DNA of 64,000 bases, taken from Neobacillus sp. YX16. GTDB taxonomy: Bacteria; Bacillota; Bacilli; Bacillales; Cytobacillaceae. This document shows, in pieces, positions 43,089 through 52,920 of this stretch; position 1 is the first letter of the stretch, and every line of letters begins with the position of its first letter. The stretch spans positions 5,036,001 through 5,100,000 of the forward strand of contig NZ_CP126115.1 of assembly GCF_030123505.1 (NCBI RefSeq), given 5' to 3'. The notes beneath the pieces were generated by a model. That model was not told the DNA's origin and searched no databases. It saw only the letters and a list, made by a program, of their open reading frames with translations. Position numbers and translations under genes: made by a program.

Positions 43089-43660
43089 TTATGAAAGACA
43101 AATCTTCTCATCATCATTTGCGATTTGTCCTTCATACCCCTTCTTAAGGACTAATCTTCTCATGACCTTTAGAGATTTGTCCTTCATACCCCTTCTTAAG
43201 GACTAATCTTCTCATGGCCTTTGGAGATTTGTCCTTCATACCCCTTCTTAAGGACTAATCTTCTCATGACCTTTGGAGATTTGTCCTTCATACCCCTTCT
43301 TAAGGACTAATCTTCTCATGGCCTTTGCAGATTTGTCCTTCATACTCCTTCTTAAGGACTAATCTTCTCATGACCTTTAGAGATTTGTCCTTCATACCCC
43401 TTCTTAAGGACTAATCTTCTCATGGCCTTTGGAGATTTGTCCTTCATACCCCTTCTTAAGGACAAATCTTCTCATGACCTCTGGAGATTCGTCCTTCATA
43501 ACCCTTCTTAAGGACTAATCTTCTCATGGCCTTTGGAGATTTGTCCTTCATACTCCTTCTTAAGGACAAATCTTCTCATGACCTTTGGAGATTTGTCCTT
43601 CATAACCCTTCTTAAGGACTAATCTTCTCAGGCCTTTGGAGATTTGTCTTTTATCACACT
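43089..43660. repeat. Eleven-unit 52-bp tandem hairpin array
   Basis: Units begin at 43089, 43141, 43193, 43245, 43297, 43349, 43401, 43453, 43505, 43557 and 43609 with an exact 52-bp period. Each has GGACTAATCT or GGACAAATCT, a loop TCTCATGACCTTTGG (with G/C and A/G variants), then AGATTTGTCC, forming a 9-10-bp stem, and a spacer such as TTCATACCCCTTCTTAA. End units are diverged. The array fills the gap between the pepA terminator and the coat-like gene; no reading frame spans it. Confidence 0.95.
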
Positions 43661-43668
43661 TCTTTAGA

Positions 43669-43707
43669 AAAAAACAGCAAAGCTTTGCGTGCTCTGCTGC
43701 TTTTTAT
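43669..43707 (-). terminator. Terminator after pepA
   Basis: AAAAACAGCAAAGC and GCTCTGCTGCTTTTT arms just beyond the stop on the minus strand. Confidence 0.75.
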
Positions 43708-43751
43708 TGTTTGCACCCTGTAGAGTATGCCTATAAAGGTGGCATTTTTGA

Positions 43752-45260
43752 TTACTTTTCAATTGGTTCAAAGCGTTCCACAAATAATGCTAAGGTTCGG
43801 GTCATAACACCTGTTGCCCCTGCAGGACCAAGATCGTGCTCTCTAGAAGTGGTTGAAGTACCTGCAATATCTAGGTGTACCCAAGGAGTACCTTCTGTAA
43901 ATTCACCAATAAAGGCTCCTGCTACTATCGCATGTCCCTCACTGCCAGGAGAGTTGTTTAAATCTGCCACTTTGCTGTTTCTTACCCGTTCTTTGTCTTT
44001 CTCGAACAATGGTAACTGCCACATTGGCTCACCTGCTTCCATTGATGCTTCTAAGACTTGTTCATATAATGTTTCATGATTCGTCATAGCACCTGTTGTG
44101 TGAAGTCCTAGCGCAGTGATAACCCCGCCTGTTAAGGTTGCAACATCAATTAAATATTCTGCACCATGGTGTTTGGCATAGGTTACAGCGTCTGCTAAAA
44201 CAAGTCTGCCTTCTGCATCTGTATTTAACACTTCAATGGTCTTCCCGCTCATAGAGGTGATTACATCGTCAGGTTTAAATGCGTTACCAGAAATCATATT
44301 ATCCGTTGAAGGAATAACCGCGACAACGTTTTGTTCCGGTTTTAATTCTCCAATGATTTCCATTGCACCAAGAACAGCCGCGGCTCCGCCCATATCGGTC
44401 TTCATCCCAACAATGCCAGCTTTTGTTTTGATTGAATAGCCGCCGGTGTCAAAGGTAATTCCTTTTCCAACTAAACCAATAACGTCCTGCCATTGTTCTT
44501 TCCCTTGATACTTTAAAACAATCATCTTAGGTGGTTCTGTAGAACCTTGGTTAACAGCTAGAAAAGCACCCATTCCCAGCTTTTCAATCTCTTCCTTATC
44601 AAGAATTTCAACTTCAAAGTCATACTTGGCAGCAAGCTCTTGTGCATATTTCGCCATGTCCTTTGCTGTTAATAAGTTACCTGGGATATTTACTAGTGTA
44701 CGTGCAGAGTTCGTACCATTACCAAAAGCAAGCCCCACTGTTAGAGAAGCCTTAATATCCTCTACATCACTGTTTTCACTGTAAACCGTGATTTTTTCTA
44801 GCTTTTTTTCAGGTTCATTTGATTTTTGCTTGTAGCCGCGAAATTGATAGCTGGCCAATGCGTATGCTTCACTTACAGCATGTGCAGCTTCTAGTCCATC
44901 TACTGAATCAGTGATAAAGGAATCCAAAAGGACAGCACATTCCTGAAGCTTACTCCCTCTTAGAGCTTTATACGCCTTCCCTAAAGCCTCACTCAGTTTC
45001 TCGAAATTAAATTCCTTTTCCTTTCCAAGCCCCACAAACCAAATTCTTTTTGCAGTGATTTTACCAAAACTATGTACTTTGCTAATAATTTTAAACTTGG
45101 CTGAAATATCACCAGCTTTAACAAGTTCCGTTAATTGTCCATCGAATTTCTCATCCAGTTTCTCAAGAATCCCGCTGAATTTCTCTGTCTTGTCAAAAAG
45201 TCCAATTATTAAACCTTCATCTGCTGCTGAGAAGTCAATTTCATTTTTAACCTCAAACAT
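43752..45260 (-). CDS. pepA: Leucyl aminopeptidase (M17)
   Basis: A 502-aa cytosolic metallo-aminopeptidase. The C-terminal catalytic domain has [25 protein letters not shown], the signature [14 protein letters not shown] and the closing HLDIAGTS. The N-terminal regulatory domain is complete. GGAGGTGG precedes the ATG. Known as yuiE in B. subtilis and located next to yuiC-yuiB-yuiA, as here. The 52-bp repeat array lies directly downstream. Confidence 0.95.
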   Translation of the reverse strand: MFEVKNEIDFSAADEGLIIGLFDKTEKFSGILEKLDEKFDGQLTELVKAGDISAKFKIISKVHSFGKITAKRIWFVGLGKEKEFNFEKLSEALGKAYKALRGSKLQECAVLLDSFITDSVDGLEAAHAVSEAYALASYQFRGYKQKSNEPEKKLEKITVYSENSDVEDIKASLTVGLAFGNGTNSARTLVNIPGNLLTAKDMAKYAQELAAKYDFEVEILDKEEIEKLGMGAFLAVNQGSTEPPKMIVLKYQGKEQWQDVIGLVGKGITFDTGGYSIKTKAGIVGMKTDMGGAAAVLGAMEIIGELKPEQNVVAVIPSTDNMISGNAFKPDDVITSMSGKTIEVLNTDAEGRLVLADAVTYAKHHGAEYLIDVATLTGGVITALGLHTTGAMTNHETLYEQVLEASMEAGEPMWQLPLFEKDKERVRNSKVADLNNSPGSEGHAIVAGAFIGEFTEGTPWVHLDIAGTSTTSREHDLGPAGATGVMTRTLALFVERFEPIEK

Positions 45261-45352
45261 GTTTCCACCTCCAAATAAATTACCTAATTATTATATCGGA
45301 AATATAAATATATTTCGACTTTCTAAATATATTCATTTCATTACAAAATAAA

Positions 45353-45376
45353 AATAGCAGGCTCTATGCCTGCATT
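45353..45376 (-). terminator. Terminator after yuiC
   Basis: GCAGGC-TCTAT-GCCTGC stem with a T-rich tail on the minus strand. Confidence 0.75.
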
Positions 45377-45989
45377 ATTTTCTCTCTGAACCAATATACT
45401 GCTGACGGAATACCTGCATGGATTTGTCTTCATTTAATGCTTGTAAATCACCCTCTGTCAGTTTTCCATTTCCCTGCTCTATGATATATACATCGATTTC
45501 CTTTTTACCCCACTTGTTATAAACATCCTCAACTGTTTCATAATAAAGGTCGACTTTATTCCCTTTAATAGCCCCGCCTTTATCTGCAACGACCCCTAAC
45601 CCATACCCGGGAATGAACAGAATCGTTCCAATCGGAAATACCGATAAGTCTGCAGCAACAGTCGAATATAAATCTCGTTTTACTTTTACACCTGAATAGG
45701 TAATTCCATACTCAGGATGGTTTTCATTTTTACCTGTGGATTCAAAGCCTGCTGTATATCCTGTTGCAATTACTGTTTTTTTTGGATACTTTGACCAGTC
45801 AAAGGCATCCTCTAATGGCGGTGTCACAGCTTTTGTTTCGCTGGAAGCTGCGTGTGCCTCAAGTTGCACCATTTGTTTAATAAATAGTTTGAGATCTATA
45901 CCTGTAATAGATTGAACAGTCACTAGAATGGCAAGCAGAAAAAGAACAGTCATCGCAAAACGCTTTGTCCAATTTTTGGTTTTATTCAT
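45375..45989 (-). CDS. yuiC: 3D-domain wall protein (YuiC-like)
   Basis: A 204-aa exported protein: N-terminal signal or anchor ([20 protein letters not shown]), then a C-terminal 3D (MltA-like double-psi barrel) domain with [38 protein letters not shown] and [17 protein letters not shown], carrying the three conserved aspartates. YuiC of B. subtilis is a stationary-phase muralytic transglycosylase-like factor related to Rpf/Sps proteins. GGGAGGAG precedes the ATG. Confidence 0.9.
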   Translation of the reverse strand: MNKTKNWTKRFAMTVLFLLAILVTVQSITGIDLKLFIKQMVQLEAHAASSETKAVTPPLEDAFDWSKYPKKTVIATGYTAGFESTGKNENHPEYGITYSGVKVKRDLYSTVAADLSVFPIGTILFIPGYGLGVVADKGGAIKGNKVDLYYETVEDVYNKWGKKEIDVYIIEQGNGKLTEGDLQALNEDKSMQVFRQQYIGSERK

Positions 45990-46080
45990 TAATAATTTTC
46001 ACTCCTCCCAAAATATTCATTTCCCAACTTGCATGGAAATATTCAAAAAGGAGTAAAAACCATTTTTGACATAAAAAAAA

Positions 46081-46108
46081 AAGACTTTTTCACAATGGAA
46101 AAAGTCTT
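46081..46108 (-). terminator. Terminator after yuiB
   Basis: AAGACTTTTTC and GAAAAAGTCTT arms with a run of A on the plus strand. Confidence 0.85.
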
Positions 46109-46430
46109 AAAACATTTGATAGCCATTTTTTCTCAACATTTTAATGGTAACCCCAGCTGCAATCGCGCCTGCTAACCCACTTAACAAAATGAGGATATCA
46201 GCGGTTGCTAACGAACCCAGCTTTTGACCTAGTTCCTGAAAAGCCACTTTACTATTTGTAAGGTATTCAATGAATTTAACTTTATCAATAATAAAAATAG
46301 CAATAATCGGATATATGAATGCCATAATCCAAGACATTCTTAAAAGCATATTAAGTATAAAACCAATTCCAAAAAATAACACAAAGAATAACAATATCGA
46401 AATAATTAATACAACAATGCTCATCTGCAT
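46107..46430 (-). CDS. yuiB: YuiB-like membrane protein
   Basis: A 107-aa membrane protein with three hydrophobic segments (SIVVLIISILLFFVLFFGIG; WIMAFIYPIIAIFIIDKV; ILILLSGLAGAIAAGVTI). AAAGGGGG is 8 nt ahead of the ATG at 46430, so this start is preferred over the codon at 46454. Function unknown; position between yuiC and yuiA is conserved. Confidence 0.85.
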   Translation of the reverse strand: MQMSIVVLIISILLFFVLFFGIGFILNMLLRMSWIMAFIYPIIAIFIIDKVKFIEYLTNSKVAFQELGQKLGSLATADILILLSGLAGAIAAGVTIKMLRKNGYQMF

Positions 46431-46589
46431 GGAATTACCCCCTTTACACATCATTAATTAGTTTACTTAATGTCCATTGGCGAGTCAATCCTAACACACT
46501 AGTTATCTATACATGGGAAAAACTTCAAAAAAAATAGCCTCCCGAAGTTTCTCGTGGAAGCAAGGCTCTAGTTAACCTATAAGCTCGAA

Positions 46590-46721
46590 TTAAAACTTTT
46601 CCTGTTTCTTTCCAGATCCCTCGCAGCAGGTGCATGTTTCGGATCCCCCAAGCAATAATTGGAAATATCCAGTACCTGAGCAATAATCACAAGTTTTGGT
46701 GTCTAAGCTAGTTGTTTTCAT
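46590..46721 (-). CDS. yuiA: YuiA-like zinc-finger peptide
   Basis: A 43-aa protein with two DnaJ-type CxxCxGxG-like knuckles: CDYCSGTGYF and CTCCEGSGKK, which should bind one zinc ion. AAGGAGCTG precedes the ATG. It matches B. subtilis YuiA in length and place. Function unknown; possibly a small zinc-binding chaperone-like protein. Confidence 0.85.
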   Translation of the reverse strand: MKTTSLDTKTCDYCSGTGYFQLLLGGSETCTCCEGSGKKQEKF

Positions 46722-46877
46722 TCAAATCAGCTCCTTAAAATATTATTTAAATTTTCTGATAATATATCAAGAATCTGACTAAATGAAAAGGACGAAATTC
46801 AGCCGAAAATGGGTAAGAAAACGGATTCATCCTAAGTTTTCTTTTATTTCCTAAACGTTACTTAAATTTTCTAAAAA

Positions 46878-47369
46878 TTAAAAAAATAATTTATACGAAC
46901 TGTATTTAAAGTGGTCTCCTGGGTTTAGTCCATCATATCCAGGCTTGGTAACACATTCACTTTGATTTATTAGGAAGTGCAGCATAATCGATGCATCCTT
47001 TTCTTTAAGAAGCTCCTCAGGTGCTATAAACTTTGCCTCATAAAGTTCATTTTCCTGGTGTTGGATTCCCCCTTCATCTAGTGGTTCAAGCTCAAAGACA
47101 AGCAAATTATCACTGATTCCCTCTGAAAGAACACCTGTTCTTAGTCCGATCAACCCCTTGACAACGCAATCTATACCGGTTTCTTCCTTAACTTCCCTTA
47201 CTACTGCTTCATCAGCCGTTTCACCTTCGTCTACAAAACCTGCAGGAAGTGACCACTTTCCCTTTAGGCCTCCGTAACGCTTTTTAACAACCAGCCAATG
47301 CCCCCGAGAGGATTTGACTATCCCTCCAACCGCTAACCAGACCTTGCCCCGCTTCTCTTTATTGCTCAT
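46878..47369 (-). CDS. Nudix hydrolase
   Basis: A 163-aa Nudix enzyme with a perfect box GFVDEGETADEAVVREVKEE (continuing TGI) at about residues 45-67 and the preceding GKWSLPAG. It cleaves a nucleoside diphosphate linked to another moiety; substrate not predictable. Start at 47369 (MSNKEKRGKVWLAVGG) behind AAGGAGGGG; the longer frame MPRRGLM is the ribosome-site region. It is upstream of yuiA and next to yumB. Confidence 0.9.
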   Translation of the reverse strand: MSNKEKRGKVWLAVGGIVKSSRGHWLVVKKRYGGLKGKWSLPAGFVDEGETADEAVVREVKEETGIDCVVKGLIGLRTGVLSEGISDNLLVFELEPLDEGGIQHQENELYEAKFIAPEELLKEKDASIMLHFLINQSECVTKPGYDGLNPGDHFKYSSYKLFF

Positions 47370-47411
47370 AAGACCCCTCCTTGGCAAAATGATTTATATC
47401 TATAGTAACAA

Positions 47412-47440
47412 AAAAAAGGACAGATAACTCTGCCCCTTTT
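47412..47440 (-). terminator. Terminator after yumB
   Basis: On the minus strand GGGGCAGA and TCTGTCCT arms precede a run of T. Confidence 0.65.
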
Positions 47441-47453
47441 CAAAATATTAATA

Positions 47454-48671
47454 TTAAAAAACGTTAAATTTACCTTTTTTCAATACAAGACCAGCGCCGC
47501 CAATCATGAATAAAGAACGATTGTCGACTACTTTTTTCATTAAGGACGCTTTGCCGCCCATTACCTTTTTACCAAATACAACACCAATGGCATCGTCATG
47601 ACCTAGTGAACATACAGTTCCTTTATTATCAAACGTAAAGGTTTCAAGGTCTGTCTTGTTGCGGATTAAAGCAGCCAAGTTACGAGCTGCGACTTCGCCC
47701 TGCTGCATAGCAATTTGTGCAGTAGGAGGATATGGACGATTGATTTCTTCATTGATCACAAGTGAGCTGTCACCAATGATAAATACTTCATCAAATCCTG
47801 GTACACGTAGGTCAGGCTGCACTTTTACTCGGCCTCTCATTGCTTCAAATCCTGATTTTTCAATAATTGCATTTCCACGGACACCAGCAGCCCAAACGAC
47901 CGTTTCTGCCTTAATTTCACGTGGTTCTTCTTCACCCTTTGCTACAATGATTCCATCAGGTGTACATTCTTTAATCGCTGTTCCAATTAAGAATTCTACC
48001 CCTTTACGCTCCAATTGTGATACAGCGTAATTAACAAGCTCAGGGTCGAAGCCTGGAAGAACAGTTGGTGCGGCCTCTACACAAATAATTTTTACTTTGT
48101 GAGAATCTACATCGTATTCGTGACAAAGTTCAGGTACTCGGTTGGTTAATTCACCTAAGAATTCAATCCCTGTAAAGCCTGCACCGCCTACAACGATAAC
48201 TAGACGATTGTCATTCTTTTCTTCTTCCATATTATAAGTGGCAAATTGATACTCAATATGCTCACGTAATTGGCGTGAAGAATTTACATTTGTAATCCCA
48301 AAAGCGTACTCCTTTAACCCCTTGATTCCAAAGGTTTCAGGTTCTCCGCCAAGAGCGATAACGAGGTAATCATATTCGACTTCGCCTTTTTCTAGGATTA
48401 CCTTTTTCTCTTCCTTCTTGATTTCAACAACAGTATCCTGGACAAAATCAACTTTACTTCTATCAATAACATCACGAATGTCATAACGAACACGGTCATG
48501 ATGAAGTGTGCCTGCAGAAGCCTCATGCAGCCAAGTAGTTTCATAGTGGTAATCATTCTTATTTATTAAAACGATATCTGCTTCATTCACTCCAACAAGC
48601 TTTTGCAACCTTACAGTTGTCATAAGCCCGCCATAACCCGCACCAACAATAACAATTTTTGGCTTTCTCAA
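47454..48671 (-). CDS. yumB: Type II NADH dehydrogenase-like flavoprotein
   Basis: A 405-aa single-subunit, membrane-associated NAD(P)H dehydrogenase. FAD motif [17 protein letters not shown], a second Rossmann motif [27 protein letters not shown], and FIIGDSSLV with [11 protein letters not shown]. It passes electrons to quinone without pumping protons. TTG at 48671 is chosen: it gives the family N-terminus ([11 protein letters not shown]) and lies after AAAGGTGG; the GTG at 48686 is inside that ribosome site. An Fnr/Rex-like palindrome lies about 90 nt upstream. Confidence 0.9.
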   Translation of the reverse strand: MRKPKIVIVGAGYGGLMTTVRLQKLVGVNEADIVLINKNDYHYETTWLHEASAGTLHHDRVRYDIRDVIDRSKVDFVQDTVVEIKKEEKKVILEKGEVEYDYLVIALGGEPETFGIKGLKEYAFGITNVNSSRQLREHIEYQFATYNMEEEKNDNRLVIVVGGAGFTGIEFLGELTNRVPELCHEYDVDSHKVKIICVEAAPTVLPGFDPELVNYAVSQLERKGVEFLIGTAIKECTPDGIIVAKGEEEPREIKAETVVWAAGVRGNAIIEKSGFEAMRGRVKVQPDLRVPGFDEVFIIGDSSLVINEEINRPYPPTAQIAMQQGEVAARNLAALIRNKTDLETFTFDNKGTVCSLGHDDAIGVVFGKKVMGGKASLMKKVVDNRSLFMIGGAGLVLKKGKFNVF

Positions 48672-48762
48672 AGTGATCACTTCCACCTTTATTATTTTGA
48701 GTAAAATACTTGTTCTTATCTTCCTCAGCTTTTATGATTTTTATTTTGTTTAGAGGAAAAAA

Positions 48763-48784
48763 GTATGTGATGTAATTCACGTAC
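48763..48784. promoter_or_regulatory. Fnr/Rex-like operator upstream of yumB
   Basis: A 22-bp imperfect palindrome GTATGTGA-TGTAAT-TCACGTAC containing TGTGA-N6-TCACG, one base off the CRP/Fnr consensus TGTGA-N6-TCACA and close to the Rex core. It lies in the 340-bp gap between divergent yumB and yumC, where a redox-sensing regulator would be expected. Nothing else was recognised in this gap. Confidence 0.5.
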
Positions 48785-49012
48785 AACGACACAAAATTTT
48801 TCTTTTTTTGTCACAAAAATTTAACATCTATCCTCAATACATATTATGCTAAACTCTTCACAATTTCAAGTAGGTAAATGATTATTTTTAATAAAATTTG
48901 AATGATTTCCTCTATATAAACTGTCTGAATATTCCCCAAAAGTTGTGAGGATTTTATACTTTTGTGATATTATAAGGAATGGAGTCTGTTATTACATAAG
49001 TTGGGGGGATAC

Positions 49013-50014
49013 ATGGTGCAAAACAATCAAAAAGTTTATGACATAACCATTATCGGGGGCGGCCCTACTGGTCTATTTACTGCTTTTTATGGCGGCATGA
49101 GACAAGCTTCAGTAAAAATTATTGAAAGCTTACCACAATTAGGCGGTCAATTATCGGCACTTTACCCAGAAAAATACATTTACGATGTTGCTGGATTTCC
49201 AAAGGTCCGTGCACAAGAATTAATTAATAATCTAAAAGAACAAATGGCAAAGTTTGACCCAGCCGTTGCACTAGAGCAATCCGTCGAGAAATTGGAAAAA
49301 CAAGAAGATGGTACTTTCAAATTAACAACTAATTCGGAAGTTCACTATTCTAAGACAGTTATTATTACAGCGGGTAATGGTGCATTCCAGCCACGCCGTT
49401 TAGAACTTGAAAGTGCTGGACAATACGAGCGCAAAAACCTACATTACTTTATTGATGATCTTAACAAGTTTGCAGATCAAAAAGTAGTCGTTTTTGGCGG
49501 CGGAGATTCAGCCGTGGACTGGGCATTAATGTTAGAGCCTATTGCCAAAGAAGTAACACTTGTCCACCGCAGAGATAAATTTAGAGCTCATGAGCATAGT
49601 GTTGAGAACTTGCATAACTCAAAAGTGAATGTTAAAACGCCTTTTGTGCCTGCAGAATTAATTGGTGATGACAGCGGCATTAAGCAAGTTGTCCTAACTG
49701 GGGTTAATGGTGAAGGCAGAGAAGCCATTGATGTTGATGCGGTAATTTGTAACTATGGTTTCGTATCCTCTCTAGGTCCTATCAAAGAATGGGGCTTAGA
49801 AATCGAGAAGAATTCTATCGTCGTTAATTCCAAAATGGAAACAGCTATTCCGGGAATCTATGCTGCTGGAGATATTTGCACATACGAAGGTAAAGTGAAA
49901 TTAATTGCCTGTGGATTTGGTGAAGCACCAACGGCTGTTAACAATGCGAAAGCATTTATCGATCCAAAAGCAAAAATCCAGCCTCTTCACAGTTCATCTA
50001 TGTTTGGAAAGTAA
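49013..50014 (+). CDS. yumC: Ferredoxin/flavodoxin-NADP+ reductase
   Basis: A 333-aa thioredoxin-reductase-like FNR, lacking CxxC. FAD motif [43 protein letters not shown] motif [17 protein letters not shown] with [12 protein letters not shown], and the FAD end [14 protein letters not shown]. The C-terminal SSSMFGK is typical of Bacillus YumC. ATG at 49013 follows TTGGGGGG; an earlier in-frame TTG at 49001 overlaps it. It keeps ferredoxin and flavodoxin in balance with NADPH. Confidence 0.94.
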   Translation: MVQNNQKVYDITIIGGGPTGLFTAFYGGMRQASVKIIESLPQLGGQLSALYPEKYIYDVAGFPKVRAQELINNLKEQMAKFDPAVALEQSVEKLEKQEDGTFKLTTNSEVHYSKTVIITAGNGAFQPRRLELESAGQYERKNLHYFIDDLNKFADQKVVVFGGGDSAVDWALMLEPIAKEVTLVHRRDKFRAHEHSVENLHNSKVNVKTPFVPAELIGDDSGIKQVVLTGVNGEGREAIDVDAVICNYGFVSSLGPIKEWGLEIEKNSIVVNSKMETAIPGIYAAGDICTYEGKVKLIACGFGEAPTAVNNAKAFIDPKAKIQPLHSSSMFGK

Positions 50015-50015
50015 T

Positions 50016-50046
50016 AGTAAAAGGCGCCATATCGGCGCCTTTTACT
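50016..50046. terminator. Bidirectional terminator between yumC and yutM
   Basis: AGTAAAAGGCGCC and GGCGCCTTTTACT perfect 13-bp arms. Confidence 0.95.
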
Positions 50047-50052
50047 ATTTTA

Positions 50053-50418
50053 TTAACATTCTTCTGGTGTACCTGTTGCGGTTGCCGTTCTGAACGATGA
50101 GCCACAGCCACAAGAGGCAATGGCGTTAGGATTATCGATGGTAAATCCGCCGCCCATCATCGATTGCTTATAATCAATTTTTGTACCATTTAAAATAGAG
50201 GCATCTTCTTTAGCCACAAGAATTTGAATTCCATGCTGTGCAAAATGCAGATCCTCTTCCTTCACTTCATGATCAAAACCCATACCGTATGACAAACCAC
50301 TGCAGCCTCCACCCTTTACACTAACTCGTAATAGGGCACCTTCTTCTTCATTGTGTTTCATCATTTCTTTTATTTGAAGTGCCGCGGCTTCCGTTATAAT
50401 AACTGCATCGTTACTCAT
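50053..50418 (-). CDS. yutM: A-type iron-sulfur carrier (HesB/IscA family)
   Basis: A 121-aa Fe-S cluster carrier with the three conserved cysteines: Cys39 in KGGGCSGLSYG, Cys103 and Cys105 in SCGCGSSF. It delivers clusters to apo-proteins. An extra C-terminal cysteine (Cys121) lies outside the motif. AGGAGGAAG precedes the ATG. It is among several redox and Fe-S genes (yuzB, yutJ, yutI). Confidence 0.93.
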   Translation of the reverse strand: MSNDAVIITEAAALQIKEMMKHNEEEGALLRVSVKGGGCSGLSYGMGFDHEVKEEDLHFAQHGIQILVAKEDASILNGTKIDYKQSMMGGGFTIDNPNAIASCGCGSSFRTATATGTPEEC

Positions 50419-50525
50419 AGTTTTCTTCCTCCTTTATTTGAGGTCTTTCTTAATAGTATATACACTGTATCTTCATGACTCAACTAATACGTTCCTATTG
50501 AGTATTATATGATTAGAATTAAATA

Positions 50526-50546
50526 AGGAAGCGATATACGCTCCCC
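50526..50546 (-). terminator. Terminator after yuzB
   Basis: GGAAGCG and CGCTCC arms with a modest T-tail on the minus strand. Confidence 0.55.
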
Positions 50547-50563
50547 TATTGTACAACTTTATA

Positions 50564-50803
50564 TTAAAACATAGGATTCTCATCTAGGTATTGGTAAATA
50601 TTATTAACAAGTTCATCCGGTGTACTGCCTGTAACGACTTCCCCATTAACAAGTGCGTAAAGGGTGGAAGCACATTTTCCGCAATAACCGAGACATCCAT
50701 ACTCAATAATATCGAGATTCGGGTCTTTTTCTAACTTTTCCAGTGCTTTTTGAGCACCGCTTGCGAGATTACTGATACAAAATTCAATAATGGGTTTATA
50801 CAT
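50564..50803 (-). CDS. yuzB: YuzB family protein (DUF1450)
   Basis: A 79-aa thioredoxin-like [2Fe-2S]-type protein ([18 protein letters not shown], with an N-terminal [11 protein letters not shown]) of the DUF1450 family. Cysteine spacing resembles thioredoxin-like ferredoxins. Start at 50803 ([10 protein letters not shown]) behind GGAGAGGTG; the upstream in-frame extension is not supported. Conserved beside yutJ. Confidence 0.88.
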   Translation of the reverse strand: MYKPIIEFCISNLASGAQKALEKLEKDPNLDIIEYGCLGYCGKCASTLYALVNGEVVTGSTPDELVNNIYQYLDENPMF

Positions 50804-51046
50804 GGCTATCACCTCTCCACAACTTATTATCATACTATCTTTCTTTAGTCGCGTCAAATACCATGTTTCATGTCGAAATGTCAATAAAATTGTCATATGT
50901 GTTGTTATTTTGTCATAATTCGGATATACTCTTAATGGATTTAAAGACTATATTACAATTATTTTTATCTTTACCTAGCTTGCTAGGTCTCATATTTTTA
51001 CCAAAATATAGATACGATTACTGGTGTACACAAAGGGGAAATAAAA

Positions 51047-52114
51047 ATGAAAAATCTTGTAATTCTCGGTGGTGGATACGGCGGAATGAAGATTTTGAGT
51101 GAACTTCTTCCAAACAATTTACCTGAGGATGTAAGAATTACACTTGTTGACCGCGTTCCATACCATTGTTTGAAAACAGAATATTATGCCTTAGCGGCAG
51201 GAACTGTATCCGATAAGGAATTGCGTGTTTCTTTTCCAGAACACCCTCAATTAGAGATTAAATATGGGGAAGTTACAGGGATTGAAAAAGATAATAAAAG
51301 AGTCTTGATTAAAGACTCTGAACCCATTAGCTATGACGACCTAATCATCGGACTAGGCTGTGAGGATAAGTATCATGGTGTACCAGGTGCGGATCAATAC
51401 ACCTACAGCATTCAGAGCATTGAAAAATCCCGTATGACCTATTCAATTCTAAACAATTTAGGACCTGGGTCTGTTGTTGGTATCGTTGGTGCAGGACTTA
51501 GCGGTGTGGAGCTTGCCAGTGAATTAAGCGAAAGCCGTGACGATCTAAAAATTAAACTATTTGATCGTGGTAAGCACATTCTTCCTGCCTTCCCTGACCG
51601 CTTAAGTAAATATGTTGAAAATTGGTTTCATAAAAATAATGTTGAAATTATTGGCAATTCTAATATCACAAAAGTGGAGGAAAATTTGCTTTACAACCAT
51701 GATGAGCCGCTTTCCTGTGATGTGATTGTTTGGACCGCTGGTATCCAAGCGAATAAGGTTGTTCGTGAATTAGGGGAAGAAATGGACCGCTCAGGCAGGC
51801 TCATTATTACACCTCGTCATCATTTACCGAATGATGAGAACGTATTTATTTTAGGAGATTGTGCAAGTCTCCCTCATGCCCCAAGTGCTCAATTAGCAGA
51901 GGGACAAGCGGAGCAAATCGTCGAAGTGTTGAAAAAGCGCTGGAATGGTGAGGAGCCTCCTACAGAATTCCCAACTATTAAATTAAAAGGGGTTCTAGGT
52001 TCTCTAGGTAAGAAACATGGTTTTGGAATGATGGCAGACAGAGCCATTACAGGTCGGGTTGCACGTCTGTTAAAATCCGGAGTTCTCTGGCTCTACAAGT
52101 ACCATAACGGTTGA
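51047..52114 (+). CDS. yutJ: NADH dehydrogenase-like flavoprotein
   Basis: A 355-aa Ndh-II-like protein: LVILGGGYGGMKILSELL (FAD), SVVGIVGAGLSGVELASELS (NAD), VIVWTAGIQANKVV, VFILGDCASLPHAPSAQLAE. It is shorter than YumB and lacks most of the C-terminal membrane-anchoring region, so it may be soluble. AAGGGG precedes the ATG. Electron acceptor unknown. Confidence 0.9.
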   Translation: MKNLVILGGGYGGMKILSELLPNNLPEDVRITLVDRVPYHCLKTEYYALAAGTVSDKELRVSFPEHPQLEIKYGEVTGIEKDNKRVLIKDSEPISYDDLIIGLGCEDKYHGVPGADQYTYSIQSIEKSRMTYSILNNLGPGSVVGIVGAGLSGVELASELSESRDDLKIKLFDRGKHILPAFPDRLSKYVENWFHKNNVEIIGNSNITKVEENLLYNHDEPLSCDVIVWTAGIQANKVVRELGEEMDRSGRLIITPRHHLPNDENVFILGDCASLPHAPSAQLAEGQAEQIVEVLKKRWNGEEPPTEFPTIKLKGVLGSLGKKHGFGMMADRAITGRVARLLKSGVLWLYKYHNG

Positions 52115-52119
52115 TTTAA

Positions 52120-52157
52120 AAAAGAAGCATTCCAGTATAACCTGGAATGCTTCTTTT
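52120..52157. terminator. Bidirectional terminator between yutJ and yuzD
   Basis: AAAAGAAGCATTCCAG and CTGGAATGCTTCTTTT arms, 16 bp. Confidence 0.95.
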
Positions 52158-52482
52158 AAATTGATTTGTACCCGTATTTTTCCAACTCGTTAAAAATCGT
52201 TTTTAGTCGCGGGTTGCCTTCTCCGACAATTTTATCTTTAATTACGACTACAGGGTAGAATAGGTCTTCTTCAATGACTCGTTTGGCAAAGTTCTCTTTT
52301 TCATTGTCAGTAGGTGGTTGATAAATATCAACATAGGTCATTTTAAAGGGCTGCTCTGGGAACTTCCTAGCAATAGCCGCCTCTAGCCATTCGAACGTTT
52401 CCTTAGAGGAGGGTAAATTAACACAGCTCGGGCATAATTGTTCTGCACCATAGAGGATAATTTCAACTGTAGTATTTGTCAT
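52156..52482 (-). CDS. yuzD: YuzD family thioredoxin-like protein (DUF1462)
   Basis: A 108-aa protein with a CxxC in GAEQLCPSCVNLPSS and VIKDKIVGEGNPRLKTIF, matching the DUF1462 family. It has a thioredoxin-like fold with a likely redox or metal site. Start at 52482 (MTNTTVEIILYG) with AAGGATGG upstream; the ATG at 52491 overlaps that site. Adjacent and divergent to yutI. Confidence 0.85.
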   Translation of the reverse strand: MTNTTVEIILYGAEQLCPSCVNLPSSKETFEWLEAAIARKFPEQPFKMTYVDIYQPPTDNEKENFAKRVIEEDLFYPVVVIKDKIVGEGNPRLKTIFNELEKYGYKSI

Positions 52483-52630
52483 TCCATCCATCCTTGCTTT
52501 TTCTTCTATTTTACAACATTTAAACTATTAAACATAAAAATATGGTTGTAAATGTGCGAATTCCCATTTCATGAGAATGGATTTTTCCCTTCATTGACAT
52601 TATAATATAAGGAGGAAGGAGACGATAAGT

Positions 52631-52876
52631 ATGGCAGAACAAGAAGTACAAGAAATGTTTGAGCAGGTTCAGGAAGTATTAGATAAATTACGTCCATTTC
52701 TTCTTCGCGATGGAGGAGACTGTGAGTTAGTTGATGTTGAGGATGGTATCGTGAAACTTCGTTTACTAGGTGCATGCGGGAGCTGCCCGAGCTCAACAAT
52801 TACCTTAAAAGCAGGAATTGAAAGAGCACTATTAGAAGAAGTTCCTGGCGTTGTTGAAGTAGAACAAGTATTTTAA
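52631..52876 (+). CDS. yutI: NifU C-terminal-domain iron-sulfur carrier
   Basis: An 81-aa Nfu-type protein ([36 protein letters not shown]) with the cluster-binding Cys49 and Cys52. It assembles or carries Fe-S clusters. AAGGAGGAAGGAG lies upstream of the ATG. Conserved neighbour of yuzD and yutM. Confidence 0.94.
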   Translation: MAEQEVQEMFEQVQEVLDKLRPFLLRDGGDCELVDVEDGIVKLRLLGACGSCPSSTITLKAGIERALLEEVPGVVEVEQVF

Positions 52877-52883
52877 TAACGAT

Positions 52884-52918
52884 AAAGAGCGATTGCTAAC
52901 AAAGAGCAATCGCTTTTT
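52884..52918. terminator. Terminator between yutI and yutH
   Basis: AAAGAGCGATTGCT and AGCAATCGCTTTTTT arms between convergent genes. Confidence 0.92.
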
Positions 52919-52920
52919 TA

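Noticed and set aside
43089..43660. CRISPR array
   Set aside because: The 52-bp units are conserved along their whole length, with no unique spacers, and no cas genes are present in the window.
43636..44079. 147-codon plus-strand frame
   Set aside because: Mostly antisense to the pepA 3' end, with the rest in its terminator and the repeat array; no ribosome site.
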